A DNA stretch of 64,000 nucleotides, from NCBI RefSeq assembly GCF_001262605.1, contig NZ_LGTC01000001.1:4784001-4848000 (forward strand). Reading direction: 5' to 3'. Made by a program: the position numbers and the translations under genes. Positions 26,182 to 34,417 of the stretch are shown one piece after another; within the stretch, counting starts at the first letter, position 1; each line of letters begins with the position of its first letter. Below the pieces are notes generated by a model, which was not told the origin of the DNA, searched no databases, and worked only from the letters and a program-made list of their open reading frames with translations. This DNA is from Pseudobacteroides cellulosolvens ATCC 35603 = DSM 2933 (GTDB lineage Bacteria; Bacillota; Clostridia; Acetivibrionales; DSM-2933).

Positions 26182-27283
26182 GGAAGGCAAAATAGGTACT
26201 ATGGAAGCAATCAGTATCTCTACAATATTTTTAACCACCAAGGCATTTTATATAAATCCCGGTACTGTTATTAAGCTTACCGGTACTGCTGGCTGGTATA
26301 CAACGCAAATATCTGTATTAGGAAGCGTATTACTTTTCATGATAGTTTATCTCTTAATGAAGAGATTTCCTGGAAACGATCTTATCAATATATTTGATAT
26401 CGTAACGGGTAGATTCCTCGGAAAAATATTTTCACTGATATTCTGTGGTTTCTTTGTATATTATTCAGGAATAAGCATAAGGGAATTTGTTGAAATGATA
26501 AAGGCATATATACTCCCGTACACGCCGCCAAGTGCGATTATATTTCTCTTTATTGGTGTTGTTCTGGCATATGCATATGTAGGACTTGAGGGAATAGCCA
26601 GAATGGGATATATCAGTTTTATTGTTATACTTATTGGATTAATACTGATATTAGTATTACCCTCTCCCTATTATGAAATAGACAACATCTTTCCAATGGG
26701 AGGCTATGGTTTAGGTGCATCTATCCAGTACGGTCTTTTAAGAACATCTGCATATTCTGAAGTCATTTTCTTAGCATTTATTGTAAAACCCCTTCAAGGG
26801 ATTAAGAATTTTAAAAAAGTCGGTTTACTTAGCTTGTTGTTTGCAGGAATTATTATAGGAACAATTATCCTATGCAGCCTCCTGGCATTTGAATATCCTC
26901 AGGGGGGCGAGAATTTGTCTGCACTGTTCCAACTGTCGAGAATAGTTTACTTTAGCAGGTTTTTTCAGAGGATAGAGACTATTTTCATTTTTATATGGGT
27001 AATGGCTTCAGTTATAACGGTATCATTAACTTTTTACCTCTCAGTCAGCACTTTTTGTAAAACATTTAGAATTTCTAAACATAGACCTTATTTGCTTCCT
27101 TTTGCCTTTTTCACTTTTTTGGTTACTTTGCTGCCGGAGAATATTTCAGAAATTGTGCAGGTACACACCAATTTTTTAAGGTCCTACAGTATGTTCATCG
27201 TATATCTTATACCCATTTTGGTATTGTTAATTGCAATTATCCGTGGTAAGAAAGGAGTGAATAAAGAAGGTGAAAAAGTATAG
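26174..27283 (+). CDS. gerAB: Spore germination receptor B subunit, operon 3 (GerAB)
   Basis: A 369-residue permease-type subunit with about ten membrane helices and the shared landmarks EGKIGTMEAISISTIFL, RFPGNDLINIFDIVTG, LEGIARMGY and FSRFFQRIETIFIFIW. It begins inside the end of gerAA; of two adjacent ATG codons the second (26174) is better spaced from GGGAGG. Its last 14 bases overlap gerAC. It forms the inner-membrane germinant-binding subunit with the flanking A and C products. Confidence 0.93.
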   Translation: MIKEGKIGTMEAISISTIFLTTKAFYINPGTVIKLTGTAGWYTTQISVLGSVLLFMIVYLLMKRFPGNDLINIFDIVTGRFLGKIFSLIFCGFFVYYSGISIREFVEMIKAYILPYTPPSAIIFLFIGVVLAYAYVGLEGIARMGYISFIVILIGLILILVLPSPYYEIDNIFPMGGYGLGASIQYGLLRTSAYSEVIFLAFIVKPLQGIKNFKKVGLLSLLFAGIIIGTIILCSLLAFEYPQGGENLSALFQLSRIVYFSRFFQRIETIFIFIWVMASVITVSLTFYLSVSTFCKTFRISKHRPYLLPFAFFTFLVTLLPENISEIVQVHTNFLRSYSMFIVYLIPILVLLIAIIRGKKGVNKEGEKV

Positions 27284-28580
27284 TATACTGCTCTTTACAA
27301 TCATAATTATATTTATACTGACAAGCTGCACTACAGATAGACATGAAGTTGACGATCAGGTTTACACATTGGTTATTGGGTGCGACAAGGGTATTCATAA
27401 CAAAGTAAGAATCACTGTACAGTTTCCCACTTATAAAGAAAGCGGTGGGAGCGGCAGTCTGGAGAAAAAAGGCGGAGGAAGCAGTGAAGAAATATCCGGC
27501 ACAATAGTTGAGACTATAGAGGCCTCCTCTATACTTGAGGGCATCAACCTTTTAAACACTGCTACCACAAGAAGAATATCCTTCGTTCACACCAAAACCA
27601 TTATATTTTCGGAAGTAATGGCAAGAGAAGGTGTAAAAGACTATCTCCAGCCAATCGCACGCTTCAGGGAAGCACGAAGAATTATGCAAATCATAGTTTG
27701 CAAGGGAGCTGCGGAAGATTTTATAAGAGAAAACAAAACACAGATTGGCGAGAGTTTGGCAAAAGCCATGGAACTTGCTGCATCTCAATCGGAAAATAAC
27801 GGATATTTCCCGGAAGTACCCTTTCAGGAGTTTTACACTGCAGCAATATCGCCCTACAGGCAGGCGTTCACCTTATATGCCGGTATCAACGAGTTTAAAA
27901 CTTTAGAGCCTGAAAGCGAAGAGAGTGCCAATAAAACTTCGCCTTTAATAACAGAATTTAATGCACAGCCCGGTGAAATACCAAGGAAAGGGAGCCGAAA
28001 AATTGAATTTGCTGGAACAGCAGTATTTAACGGAGAAAAGATGGTCGGAAGCCTTACTACTTATGAAACAAGATACTTCTTAATGGTAACCGGGCGTTTT
28101 AATAAAGGTATATTTACTATAGAGGATAAAAACAGCCCAGGTGATGCTATTCCCCTTGACCTTAGACCGGGAAGAACCCCTAAAATCGACGCACATTTTG
28201 AAAACGGTGTTCCGATTATCAATGTTAAACTAAGTATGGAGGCAGACCTTGGGGCTATTCAAAGCAGAGTAGCGTATGAAAAGTTAAATAAAATTAAGGA
28301 ATTAAATAAATATGTAGAATCAATAATTAAGGAAGGTGTTGAGAAAACTATAAGAAAAACTCAGCAAGAGTGGAATACTGACATTTTCGGCTTTGGCAAA
28401 AAGATTGCCCATAGCTTCTTTACAGTTACGGAATTTGAGCAATATAACTGGCTGAAACATTACAAGGAAGCTAAAGTCAATGTTGAGGTGCTTGCAAATG
28501 TACGAAGGACAGGGCTTATGATGAATTCTTCAAAGATTCGTAATAATGAAGAAACTATCCTGTCTAAGGAGGAAAAATAA
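27270..28580 (+). CDS. gerAC: Spore germination receptor C subunit lipoprotein, operon 3 (GerAC)
   Basis: The 436-residue lipoprotein begins at a GTG with AAGAAG upstream. Signal peptide and lipobox end in ILTSC, then HEVDDQVYTLVIGCDKG. It carries a serine/glycine-rich insert (ESGGSGSLEKKGGGSSEE) at the same place as the polyglycine runs of the paralogues. C-terminal landmarks are NVKLSMEADLGAIQSR and YNWLKHYKEAKVNVEV. The stop is fused to the start of the D-like gene (TAATG). Confidence 0.93.
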   Translation: MKKYSILLFTIIIIFILTSCTTDRHEVDDQVYTLVIGCDKGIHNKVRITVQFPTYKESGGSGSLEKKGGGSSEEISGTIVETIEASSILEGINLLNTATTRRISFVHTKTIIFSEVMAREGVKDYLQPIARFREARRIMQIIVCKGAAEDFIRENKTQIGESLAKAMELAASQSENNGYFPEVPFQEFYTAAISPYRQAFTLYAGINEFKTLEPESEESANKTSPLITEFNAQPGEIPRKGSRKIEFAGTAVFNGEKMVGSLTTYETRYFLMVTGRFNKGIFTIEDKNSPGDAIPLDLRPGRTPKIDAHFENGVPIINVKLSMEADLGAIQSRVAYEKLNKIKELNKYVESIIKEGVEKTIRKTQQEWNTDIFGFGKKIAHSFFTVTEFEQYNWLKHYKEAKVNVEVLANVRRTGLMMNSSKIRNNEETILSKEEK

Positions 28581-28750
28581 TGGCCTATATTTTTATACTT
28601 TTCATGGCATGCTGTAATACTTATACCTTAACCTACGGGTTTCACCAATGGAAAAAGGAGGACAACAAACTAGGAGGTGCAGCAACTGTTATCTTCGCTG
28701 CACTTGCTACTCTGCTTCCTGCGGCGGTTTTATTGATAAAGAGCTCATGA
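28580..28750 (+). CDS. Small two-helix D-like germination subunit, operon 3
   Basis: The 56-residue product overlaps the gerAC stop by one base and has AAGGAGG upstream. Helix one is AYIFILFMACCNTYTLTYGF, the linker is HQWKKEDNKLGGA, and helix two is TVIFAALATLLPAAVLLI. The HQWKK turn corresponds to SWKKK and TWKRK in the other copies. Its end overlaps the tail of a decayed oxidoreductase gene on the other strand. Confidence 0.75.
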   Translation: MAYIFILFMACCNTYTLTYGFHQWKKEDNKLGGAATVIFAALATLLPAAVLLIKSS

Positions 28751-29339
28751 ATCAAAGTATTTTTGTACCAGTTTTTCTGCTGTACGGGTTGCCAAAGCTT
28801 GCGTGGTCAAAGCCCATTCGCATTGTACATTCAATATGTCCGAAAGTGGCCGGCCAATCTGAACAAACTTTTTCTTAGCCCCTGCTTTTACAAGCATATC
28901 CGCGGCTATTCGACACAGCTGATCACGCTTTCTTGCATCATTTAAGGACGGAGTATACCATACCCTCTACCCACCCATGGGTTATGAGGCAATCTGGAAT
29001 TAAGCCATAATCGGGGTGAGTCAATGGCACCTGCAGCCAATACAATGGCTTTAGCATATAGTTTTCCGGTTTCCCCTGTCCAAGTATCTCGGTAAGTAAC
29101 ACCACATTTCCTGTTGTTTATGCAAGAGGAAGATAGCTTATATTTGTGGAACGCAAAGGGTTTGTTCCTACTGCTTGCTCCTGGGGTAGTATTGCGTTGG
29201 GCTGCGGGCGAAGCAAAGGGCTAATCACATCCTTGGTTTTGCCATATTGCCACCCTTGCTTTCTTTCCCCTAATTCCTTAGCCATAACCATCCCTCATCC
29301 GCCTGCTCCAATAACTATTACATCTGCATCGTAATACAT
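28745..29339 (-). pseudogene. Decayed GMC-type FAD oxidoreductase (gluconate 2-dehydrogenase-like)
   Basis: The start is intact: an ATG at 29339 with AGGAGGAT and the FAD-binding beta-alpha-beta DADVIVIGAGG, but the next codon is TGA where Gly is expected (before GMVMAKELGE). Further on, in shifted frames, come KAIVLAAGAIDSPRLWLN, NPWVGRG, the GHIECTMRMGF stretch and a C-terminal QALATRTAEKLVQKYF, all in the order found in GMC/gluconate dehydrogenase large subunits. At about 590 bp the gene is one third of the usual 1.6 kb, so internal deletions have occurred. It follows the remnant of a likely partner subunit, so a two-gene dehydrogenase has been lost here. Confidence 0.75.
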
Positions 29340-29385
29340 ATAATCCTCCTGATTTATTAACAATAACTGTATATGATTGGTTAGT

Positions 29386-29613
29386 TTATGTTAAAGTAGG
29401 TCCCGAGTAGCCAATTTGCTGTCAACTGATAGGAGTATACTGTAATACTCTTTCTTCCGATGTGAGGAGGCGGATAGTGTCATAGCCTGCACATTCCGAA
29501 TAATATCCAAACATGGTATACCGATTAATCAAATCAACTACCATCTGTATCCAGTTTCCATTATATTTAAACGGTACTGGTAAAATTTCCAGATCCACCT
29601 TTAACTTCTCCAA
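29386..29613 (-). pseudogene. Remnant of a gluconate 2-dehydrogenase subunit 3-like gene
   Basis: A fragment reads WIQMVVDLINRYTMFGYYSE, then AGYDTIRLLTSEERVLQYTPIS, a TGA, then QQIGYSGPTL and a stop. The TGA sits where Trp would fit (TGG to TGA). The piece lies directly upstream of the decayed GMC oxidoreductase, the usual place of the small subunit 3 partner. No proper start or ribosome binding site is present. The family assignment rests on remembered C-terminal patterns and on the neighbour. Confidence 0.4.
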
Positions 29614-29867
29614 GTAATTTAAAGTTAAAAGTCGATCATGACGTGATAAGGAGCAAAAAACTCCCCCAGCAAAATAGATAAATCCAACTTACTATCTTTA
29701 ATTATTTAAGTAGCTCATTAAATGTTACAAAATATATCAAATTGGAAAAATATCAGGATAATCTAAAAATGCGGCAGATATGAATAGACCTTTTAAAACA
29801 TATATCTATATGAATGATTAAGAAAATATGAGGAATAATAATAAAATGTTAATATTAGGAGTGATAA

Positions 29868-31397
29868 GTGTTGTTTAGGTTCAGAATGAACAAAAATGAC
29901 GTTAAGGCCATGGATTTGGATGAAAAGTCTGAAATCAATAAATTAGAAATAACTACAGAAAATATCAAAAAGATTTTATCCGACAGCAGTGACATAAACT
30001 ATCAGGTTCATTATATAAATAGCTCTCGTCATATTCCCGTTTCGGTAATTTTCATTGATGGATTGGTTAATTCAAAAATTATCAATGACGATATACTAAA
30101 ACCTTTGACCCAGCAAAAAATTTTAAAAGAGGTAAAGAATTTTGATGATATTATTGAGCTTATAGAACATGGAACAGTATATCACTCTTCCAGAAAGTTG
30201 CAAAATACACTAGGAGATACTCTGGATAGTATCTTGGATGGTTCAGTAGCATTGGTATTTGACAAGGAAAAGAAAGCCATCACCTTTGATACCAAAGGCT
30301 TTGAAAAAAGGGCAATCACCGAACCCACTACCGAGAATGCTTTAAAGGGAGCAAAGGATTCATTTATTGAGGTTCTGAGGGTAAATACATCATTGGTGCG
30401 CCGTAAAGTTCGTACGCCCAATTTGCGCATAAAAGAAACTATCATAGGACATAGAACAAAAACACCTGTTGCTGTAGTATATATTGAAAACCTGACCAAT
30501 GACAAAATTGTCAAAGAAGTCTTTAGGCGTTTGGAAGAGATCGATATCGATGCGGTAATCACCCCAGGGCATATTGAAGAATATATCATAGATAATAAAC
30601 GCACGGTGTTTCCACTGATAATGAGCACTGAAAGAACCGACAAATTTTGTCATAATATAATTGAGGGAAGAGTTGGACTTATAGTTGACGGTGTACCGGT
30701 AACCTACATTATTCCAGCATCTGTGAGCATGTTTTATCAGGCTCCTGAGGATTATGCACAAAACTATGTTATAAGCACATTTATTCGAATTATAAGGTAT
30801 GTAGGTGCACTGGTGACATTATTTTTACCTGCATTTTATGTTTCTATAACCACCTTTCATCAGGAGATGATTCCCACTGTTCTCGCTGTTTCAATTATTA
30901 AAAGCAAGGCTGAAGTGCCTTTTCCGACAATAACTTCAGTTTTCATAATGCTGATAGCCTTTGAGGTTCTGCTTGAAGCTGGACTTAGGCTGCCAAGGGC
31001 TATCGGTCAGGCAGTATCGATTATTGGTGCATTGGTGGTAGGACAAGCCGCTGTTCAGGCAAAACTCATATCACCTGTTGTCGTAATAGTTGTTGCGGCT
31101 ACAGGTATTTCCAGCTTTATAATGCCCAATCAAGATTACTCAAATGCTATAAGGATTTTCCGGCTTGTGTTTGTGGTATGTGCATCCATAGCCGGCCTTT
31201 ATGGACTTTCCCTTGCTTTCATAGTCCTTGTGTATCATTTAAACACCATTGAAACTTTCGGCCTTCCTTACTTTACTCCATTTGTAGCTAATGAAGGACG
31301 AGATCTCACTAAGGATACATTGATACGAGTTCCTCTATATTTAATGAAAAAAAGGCCTTCAAGCCTTAAGACTACTAATAAAAAGCGTCAGAAGTAA
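29868..31397 (+). CDS. gerAA: Spore germination receptor A subunit, operon 4 (GerAA, divergent)
   Basis: This GerAA is shorter (509 residues) because the variable N-terminal region is nearly absent. The soluble core (ISSRHIP-type strand, GAKDSFIEVLRVNTSLVRR, IGHRTKTPVAVVYIENL) and the membrane domain (PFPTITSVFIMLIAFEVLLEAG, LPRAIGQAVSIIGALVVGQA) are present but diverged from the other three. Start is GTG at 29868 with AGGAG six bases upstream. It heads an A-C-D-B operon, the same order as operon 1 but different from operons 2 and 3. Confidence 0.95.
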   Translation: MLFRFRMNKNDVKAMDLDEKSEINKLEITTENIKKILSDSSDINYQVHYINSSRHIPVSVIFIDGLVNSKIINDDILKPLTQQKILKEVKNFDDIIELIEHGTVYHSSRKLQNTLGDTLDSILDGSVALVFDKEKKAITFDTKGFEKRAITEPTTENALKGAKDSFIEVLRVNTSLVRRKVRTPNLRIKETIIGHRTKTPVAVVYIENLTNDKIVKEVFRRLEEIDIDAVITPGHIEEYIIDNKRTVFPLIMSTERTDKFCHNIIEGRVGLIVDGVPVTYIIPASVSMFYQAPEDYAQNYVISTFIRIIRYVGALVTLFLPAFYVSITTFHQEMIPTVLAVSIIKSKAEVPFPTITSVFIMLIAFEVLLEAGLRLPRAIGQAVSIIGALVVGQAAVQAKLISPVVVIVVAATGISSFIMPNQDYSNAIRIFRLVFVVCASIAGLYGLSLAFIVLVYHLNTIETFGLPYFTPFVANEGRDLTKDTLIRVPLYLMKKRPSSLKTTNKKRQK

Positions 31398-31405
31398 GGT
31401 GAATT

Positions 31406-32623
31406 ATGAAAAAAATTCTTTTTAGTATAGTGCTCCTATTGCTAGTAATTTGTTCAACAGGATGCAATATAGATTTTTTACCTCCGCGTAGAGAAATTGA
31501 TGACTTGCATCTGGTTCAAGTAATTGGCATTGATAAGTTGCTAGACACCTCCAATAATATGATGTTAACTGTAGCAAGTCAAAAAATTACTGATGAAGGC
31601 GGCGGGCAGGAAACACAAGGAAAGAGCGGTGAAGGTACATCAAACCCCGGTGGAAAAGCACTTATTGAGACTTCTGTAGGAAAAACAATCTTTGACGCAG
31701 CCCGAAATATCCAGACCCACAGTGATAAAACAATATTTTGGGCACATACCGAATATTACCTTGTCAGTGAGGAAGCAGCAAAAGAAAACATCGTAAAATA
31801 TATAGACTTTTTTACACGTGACCACGAGCTTCGAATTGACGCAAAGATATATATAGTCAAAGGCTCAACAGCTAAAGAGGTGATAGAAGCTGTTAACAAG
31901 ACAGAGTTCTTTGTTATTGACAAGCTGAAAAGCCTGGGAAGAAATATCAAGTTACTCAGCATATCTGAGGAAATGAAAGTATCTGAATTGATGAGGTTTA
32001 TTGATCTCCACCATTCCTCTGCACGTGTACCTTGTATGGAACTAGTCAATCGTGAAAGGGGAAACAAGAAAATATTAGATATGGACATATACGGCTATGC
32101 AATATTCAAAGACCTGAAACTGGTTGGATTTATTGGAAAAGATATATCTCGCGGTATAAACCTGCTTACAGATAAAGTTGATTCCTCCATTGTTGTTGTA
32201 AAGGATTTATCTGGGCAGGAAGTATCTATTGAAATTACCAGGAATAATACTGAGGTCATCCCTCATTTTATTGGTGACAATCTTACAGAAGTTACAATAA
32301 AGGCAAAGGTGACAAGCAATTTAGGTGAAGTTCATTCTCACATGAAAGTTTTAAACGAAAACTCAATTCATTACATGGAAGCACAGCAATCAGATATTCT
32401 AAAGAGAGAAATGGAAGATGTCCTCAAAAGGGTATTGGAAATGAAATCGGATTGTCTTGAAATTTGTGACAAAATAAGAATGAAAAGCCCTTTAAAATGG
32501 CATAAAATTGAAAAGCATTGGCTGCAAATTATTCCAACTCTAAGGTTTAATATCGAAGTTGAATCCAAAATAGAAAGAACCTATGACTTGAGAGAACCAA
32601 GCGGCTATAGAGGAAAGGAATAG
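31406..32623 (+). CDS. gerAC: Spore germination receptor C subunit lipoprotein, operon 4 (GerAC)
   Basis: A 405-residue lipoprotein with lipobox CSTGC, then PPRREIDDLHLVQVIGIDK. It has a Gly/Ser-rich insert (EGGGQETQGKSGEGTSNPGG) in the same position as in its paralogues. C-terminal landmarks KAKVTSNLGEVHSH and KHWLQIIPTLRFNIEVESK correspond to the conserved last domain. It follows gerAA by eight bases and precedes the D-like gene by two. Confidence 0.93.
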   Translation: MKKILFSIVLLLLVICSTGCNIDFLPPRREIDDLHLVQVIGIDKLLDTSNNMMLTVASQKITDEGGGQETQGKSGEGTSNPGGKALIETSVGKTIFDAARNIQTHSDKTIFWAHTEYYLVSEEAAKENIVKYIDFFTRDHELRIDAKIYIVKGSTAKEVIEAVNKTEFFVIDKLKSLGRNIKLLSISEEMKVSELMRFIDLHHSSARVPCMELVNRERGNKKILDMDIYGYAIFKDLKLVGFIGKDISRGINLLTDKVDSSIVVVKDLSGQEVSIEITRNNTEVIPHFIGDNLTEVTIKAKVTSNLGEVHSHMKVLNENSIHYMEAQQSDILKREMEDVLKRVLEMKSDCLEICDKIRMKSPLKWHKIEKHWLQIIPTLRFNIEVESKIERTYDLREPSGYRGKE

Positions 32624-32625
32624 AC

Positions 32626-32826
32626 ATGATTTACTTAATAATCGTAATTTTAATCATAAGCATTTTTGATATTAAAGATATGAAGAAAAATAATCAAAAA
32701 AAAGACATGATTGTATATATATCATTTATGCTGCTTATTGGAGTTTTTGGGATTCTTTATTTATCAAACCCCGATCAGGACAGTCTCTCGGAAATATTTC
32801 TTTCATTAGTTGGGCAGGAGGGCTAA
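32626..32826 (+). CDS. Small two-helix D-like germination subunit, operon 4
   Basis: The 66-residue product has two hydrophobic segments, IYLIIVILIISIFDI and DMIVYISFMLLIGVFGILYL, joined by a basic loop (KDMKKNNQKK), and an acidic C-terminal tail absent from the other three copies. Position between C and B matches operon 1. It starts two bases after the gerAC stop. Confidence 0.7.
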   Translation: MIYLIIVILIISIFDIKDMKKNNQKKDMIVYISFMLLIGVFGILYLSNPDQDSLSEIFLSLVGQEG

Positions 32827-32832
32827 TAGTAA

Positions 32833-33921
32833 ATGCTCGCATCAAAAGAGAAAATATCAACACGTCAGGCAGTAATTCTGTTTCTGACCCTCGTTTATTC
32901 CCCAGCTATCCGTATATTCCCCGTTTTTTCAGCAAAAATTGGGGAACGTGCAGGATGGCTGACACCTATTTTGGCCGTATTACCTCTTATTTGCCTTGTA
33001 TATACCATGAATGCATTATTTAAGAGGGAAAAAGAAGCCAACCTCTCTGATATGCTTATTAAAATTTTAGGAAGGATTCCCGGAAGAATATTACTTTTCA
33101 TATACATTTTATGGCTAATGGTTTTACTGAGTTTGTATGTAAGGTATTTTGCTGAAAGGTTCTTGACATCATTACTTCCCAATACTCCGATGCCGTTTTT
33201 TACTTTTACTATTCTAATAGTCGTATTTTATGTCGTTCGAGGTGGAATAGTCCCATTAACCAGAACCACAGAGTTCCTTTTTCTTGCTTTCTCTGTAATA
33301 TTTATTATTATATTTATGTTAACTCTTACTAATGTTAAAATAACAAATCTTCTCCCTGTAACTTACTATGATATTTGGCCTATCACAAAGTCTACCTATT
33401 CTATTCTTGGTATATGGGGTTATTTTACTTTTATCTTCTTTTTCGGAGATAAGATAAACGACAAGGAACATATCAGAAGATTTGGTCTTCAGGGTGCTGT
33501 CTATTTGGTAATTGTGACTTTATTGCTTCTAATACAGACCATTGGAGTATATGGTTATACCATTATAGAGCGTTTATCCATGCCTTATTTTGTAGTTGCA
33601 AAAAGCATATCCATATTGGATACCATTGAAAGAATAGAGTCTGTGGTCCTTGCATTTTGGATAATAGTAGACTTCGTAATAATATCTGTTTTTATGTATA
33701 TAATATTAAGTATGATTAAATCCCTTTTTAATCTTACAGGTGCAAAGTCTCTTATTAGTCCGGTTACTATATTTACATTTATATTTTCATTTTACCTAGC
33801 CAAAAATAGCTTTGAGTTATCAAATTTTTCAAGCTATATAGGTTTGCCAATTAATATAGTATTAGGATTTATTATTCCATTTATTTTGCTTATGATAGGA
33901 AAGGTGCGAAGAGTAATATGA
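32833..33921 (+). CDS. gerAB: Spore germination receptor B subunit, operon 4 (GerAB)
   Basis: A 362-residue permease-type subunit with about ten helices; landmarks are EKISTRQAVILFLTLVYSP, the amphipathic NLSDMLIKILGRIPGR, GGIVPLTRTTEF and TIERIESVVLAFWIIVDF. It lacks the FFQR version of the last motif found in the other three, consistent with the divergence of its GerAA partner. The ATG at 32833 has GGAGG in the end of the D-like gene. A terminator follows. Confidence 0.92.
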   Translation: MLASKEKISTRQAVILFLTLVYSPAIRIFPVFSAKIGERAGWLTPILAVLPLICLVYTMNALFKREKEANLSDMLIKILGRIPGRILLFIYILWLMVLLSLYVRYFAERFLTSLLPNTPMPFFTFTILIVVFYVVRGGIVPLTRTTEFLFLAFSVIFIIIFMLTLTNVKITNLLPVTYYDIWPITKSTYSILGIWGYFTFIFFFGDKINDKEHIRRFGLQGAVYLVIVTLLLLIQTIGVYGYTIIERLSMPYFVVAKSISILDTIERIESVVLAFWIIVDFVIISVFMYIILSMIKSLFNLTGAKSLISPVTIFTFIFSFYLAKNSFELSNFSSYIGLPINIVLGFIIPFILLMIGKVRRVI

Positions 33922-33996
33922 TAAAGCTTGCCCTACGTTTTCTTGCAGTTTTTTCCCGCTAATTTTGCATAGTGACTAACAATCATTCAATAACCC

Positions 33997-34036
33997 AAAA
34001 GCCTGCACCAGAATACTTATTATCCGCAGGCATTTT
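33997..34036 (+). terminator. Terminator of germination operon 4
   Basis: GCCTGC (34001-34006) pairs with GCAGGC (34026-34031), flanked by AAAA on the left and ATTTT on the right, giving a typical intrinsic terminator 80 bp after gerAB. Confidence 0.65.
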
Positions 34037-34076
34037 GCAATTTATATATTAATGACATTCATTTCTTCCATTAAAA

Positions 34077-34232
34077 TTATTCTTCCAAATCCGGAGTATA
34101 ATTATTGCATTCCATCTTCAATTTTGTTTGTTGATAAGGTAATCCTGAAACAGTACAAAAGAATTCGTCAACATTTTCGAATTTAAAAAAGCAAAGATTT
34201 TTGCAGAAATAACAATTCTTTTCACAATACAT
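34077..34232 (-). CDS. Small cysteine-rich protein of 51 residues
   Basis: An ATG at 34230-34232 with an ideal GGAGGG site opens a 51-codon frame. The protein has seven cysteine-region residues arranged CEKNCYFCKNLC near the N-terminus, plus single Cys in FFCTVS and MECNNY: six Cys in total with spacing C-x3-C-x2-C-x3-C. That layout suggests binding of a metal ion or an iron-sulfur cluster. I do not recognise a family. It lies between the germination operon terminator and gdhA. Confidence 0.65.
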   Translation of the reverse strand: MYCEKNCYFCKNLCFFKFENVDEFFCTVSGLPYQQTKLKMECNNYTPDLEE

Positions 34233-34353
34233 ATTGTTCCCTCCGTTGGGTTAAATATATCCGACGCCCTTGCCGGAATGTAGGAAATTTATACTTACAT
34301 TCATATTATGATAGAATTATATCAAAATTGAATTGATTTGAAAATAATTTTCA

Positions 34354-34396
34354 TAAAAAATAGCCTGCTGTTTAATTTCAACAGAAGGCTATTTTT
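34354..34396 (-). terminator. Terminator of gdhA
   Basis: AAAAATAGCCT-G-CTGTT pairs with AACAG-A-AGGCTATTTTT around a short loop. The minus-strand transcript of gdhA (stop at 34418) enters it after about 20 bases and leaves through a T run. Confidence 0.8.
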
Positions 34397-34417
34397 GAGA
34401 TTTTGGAATGTTTTATC

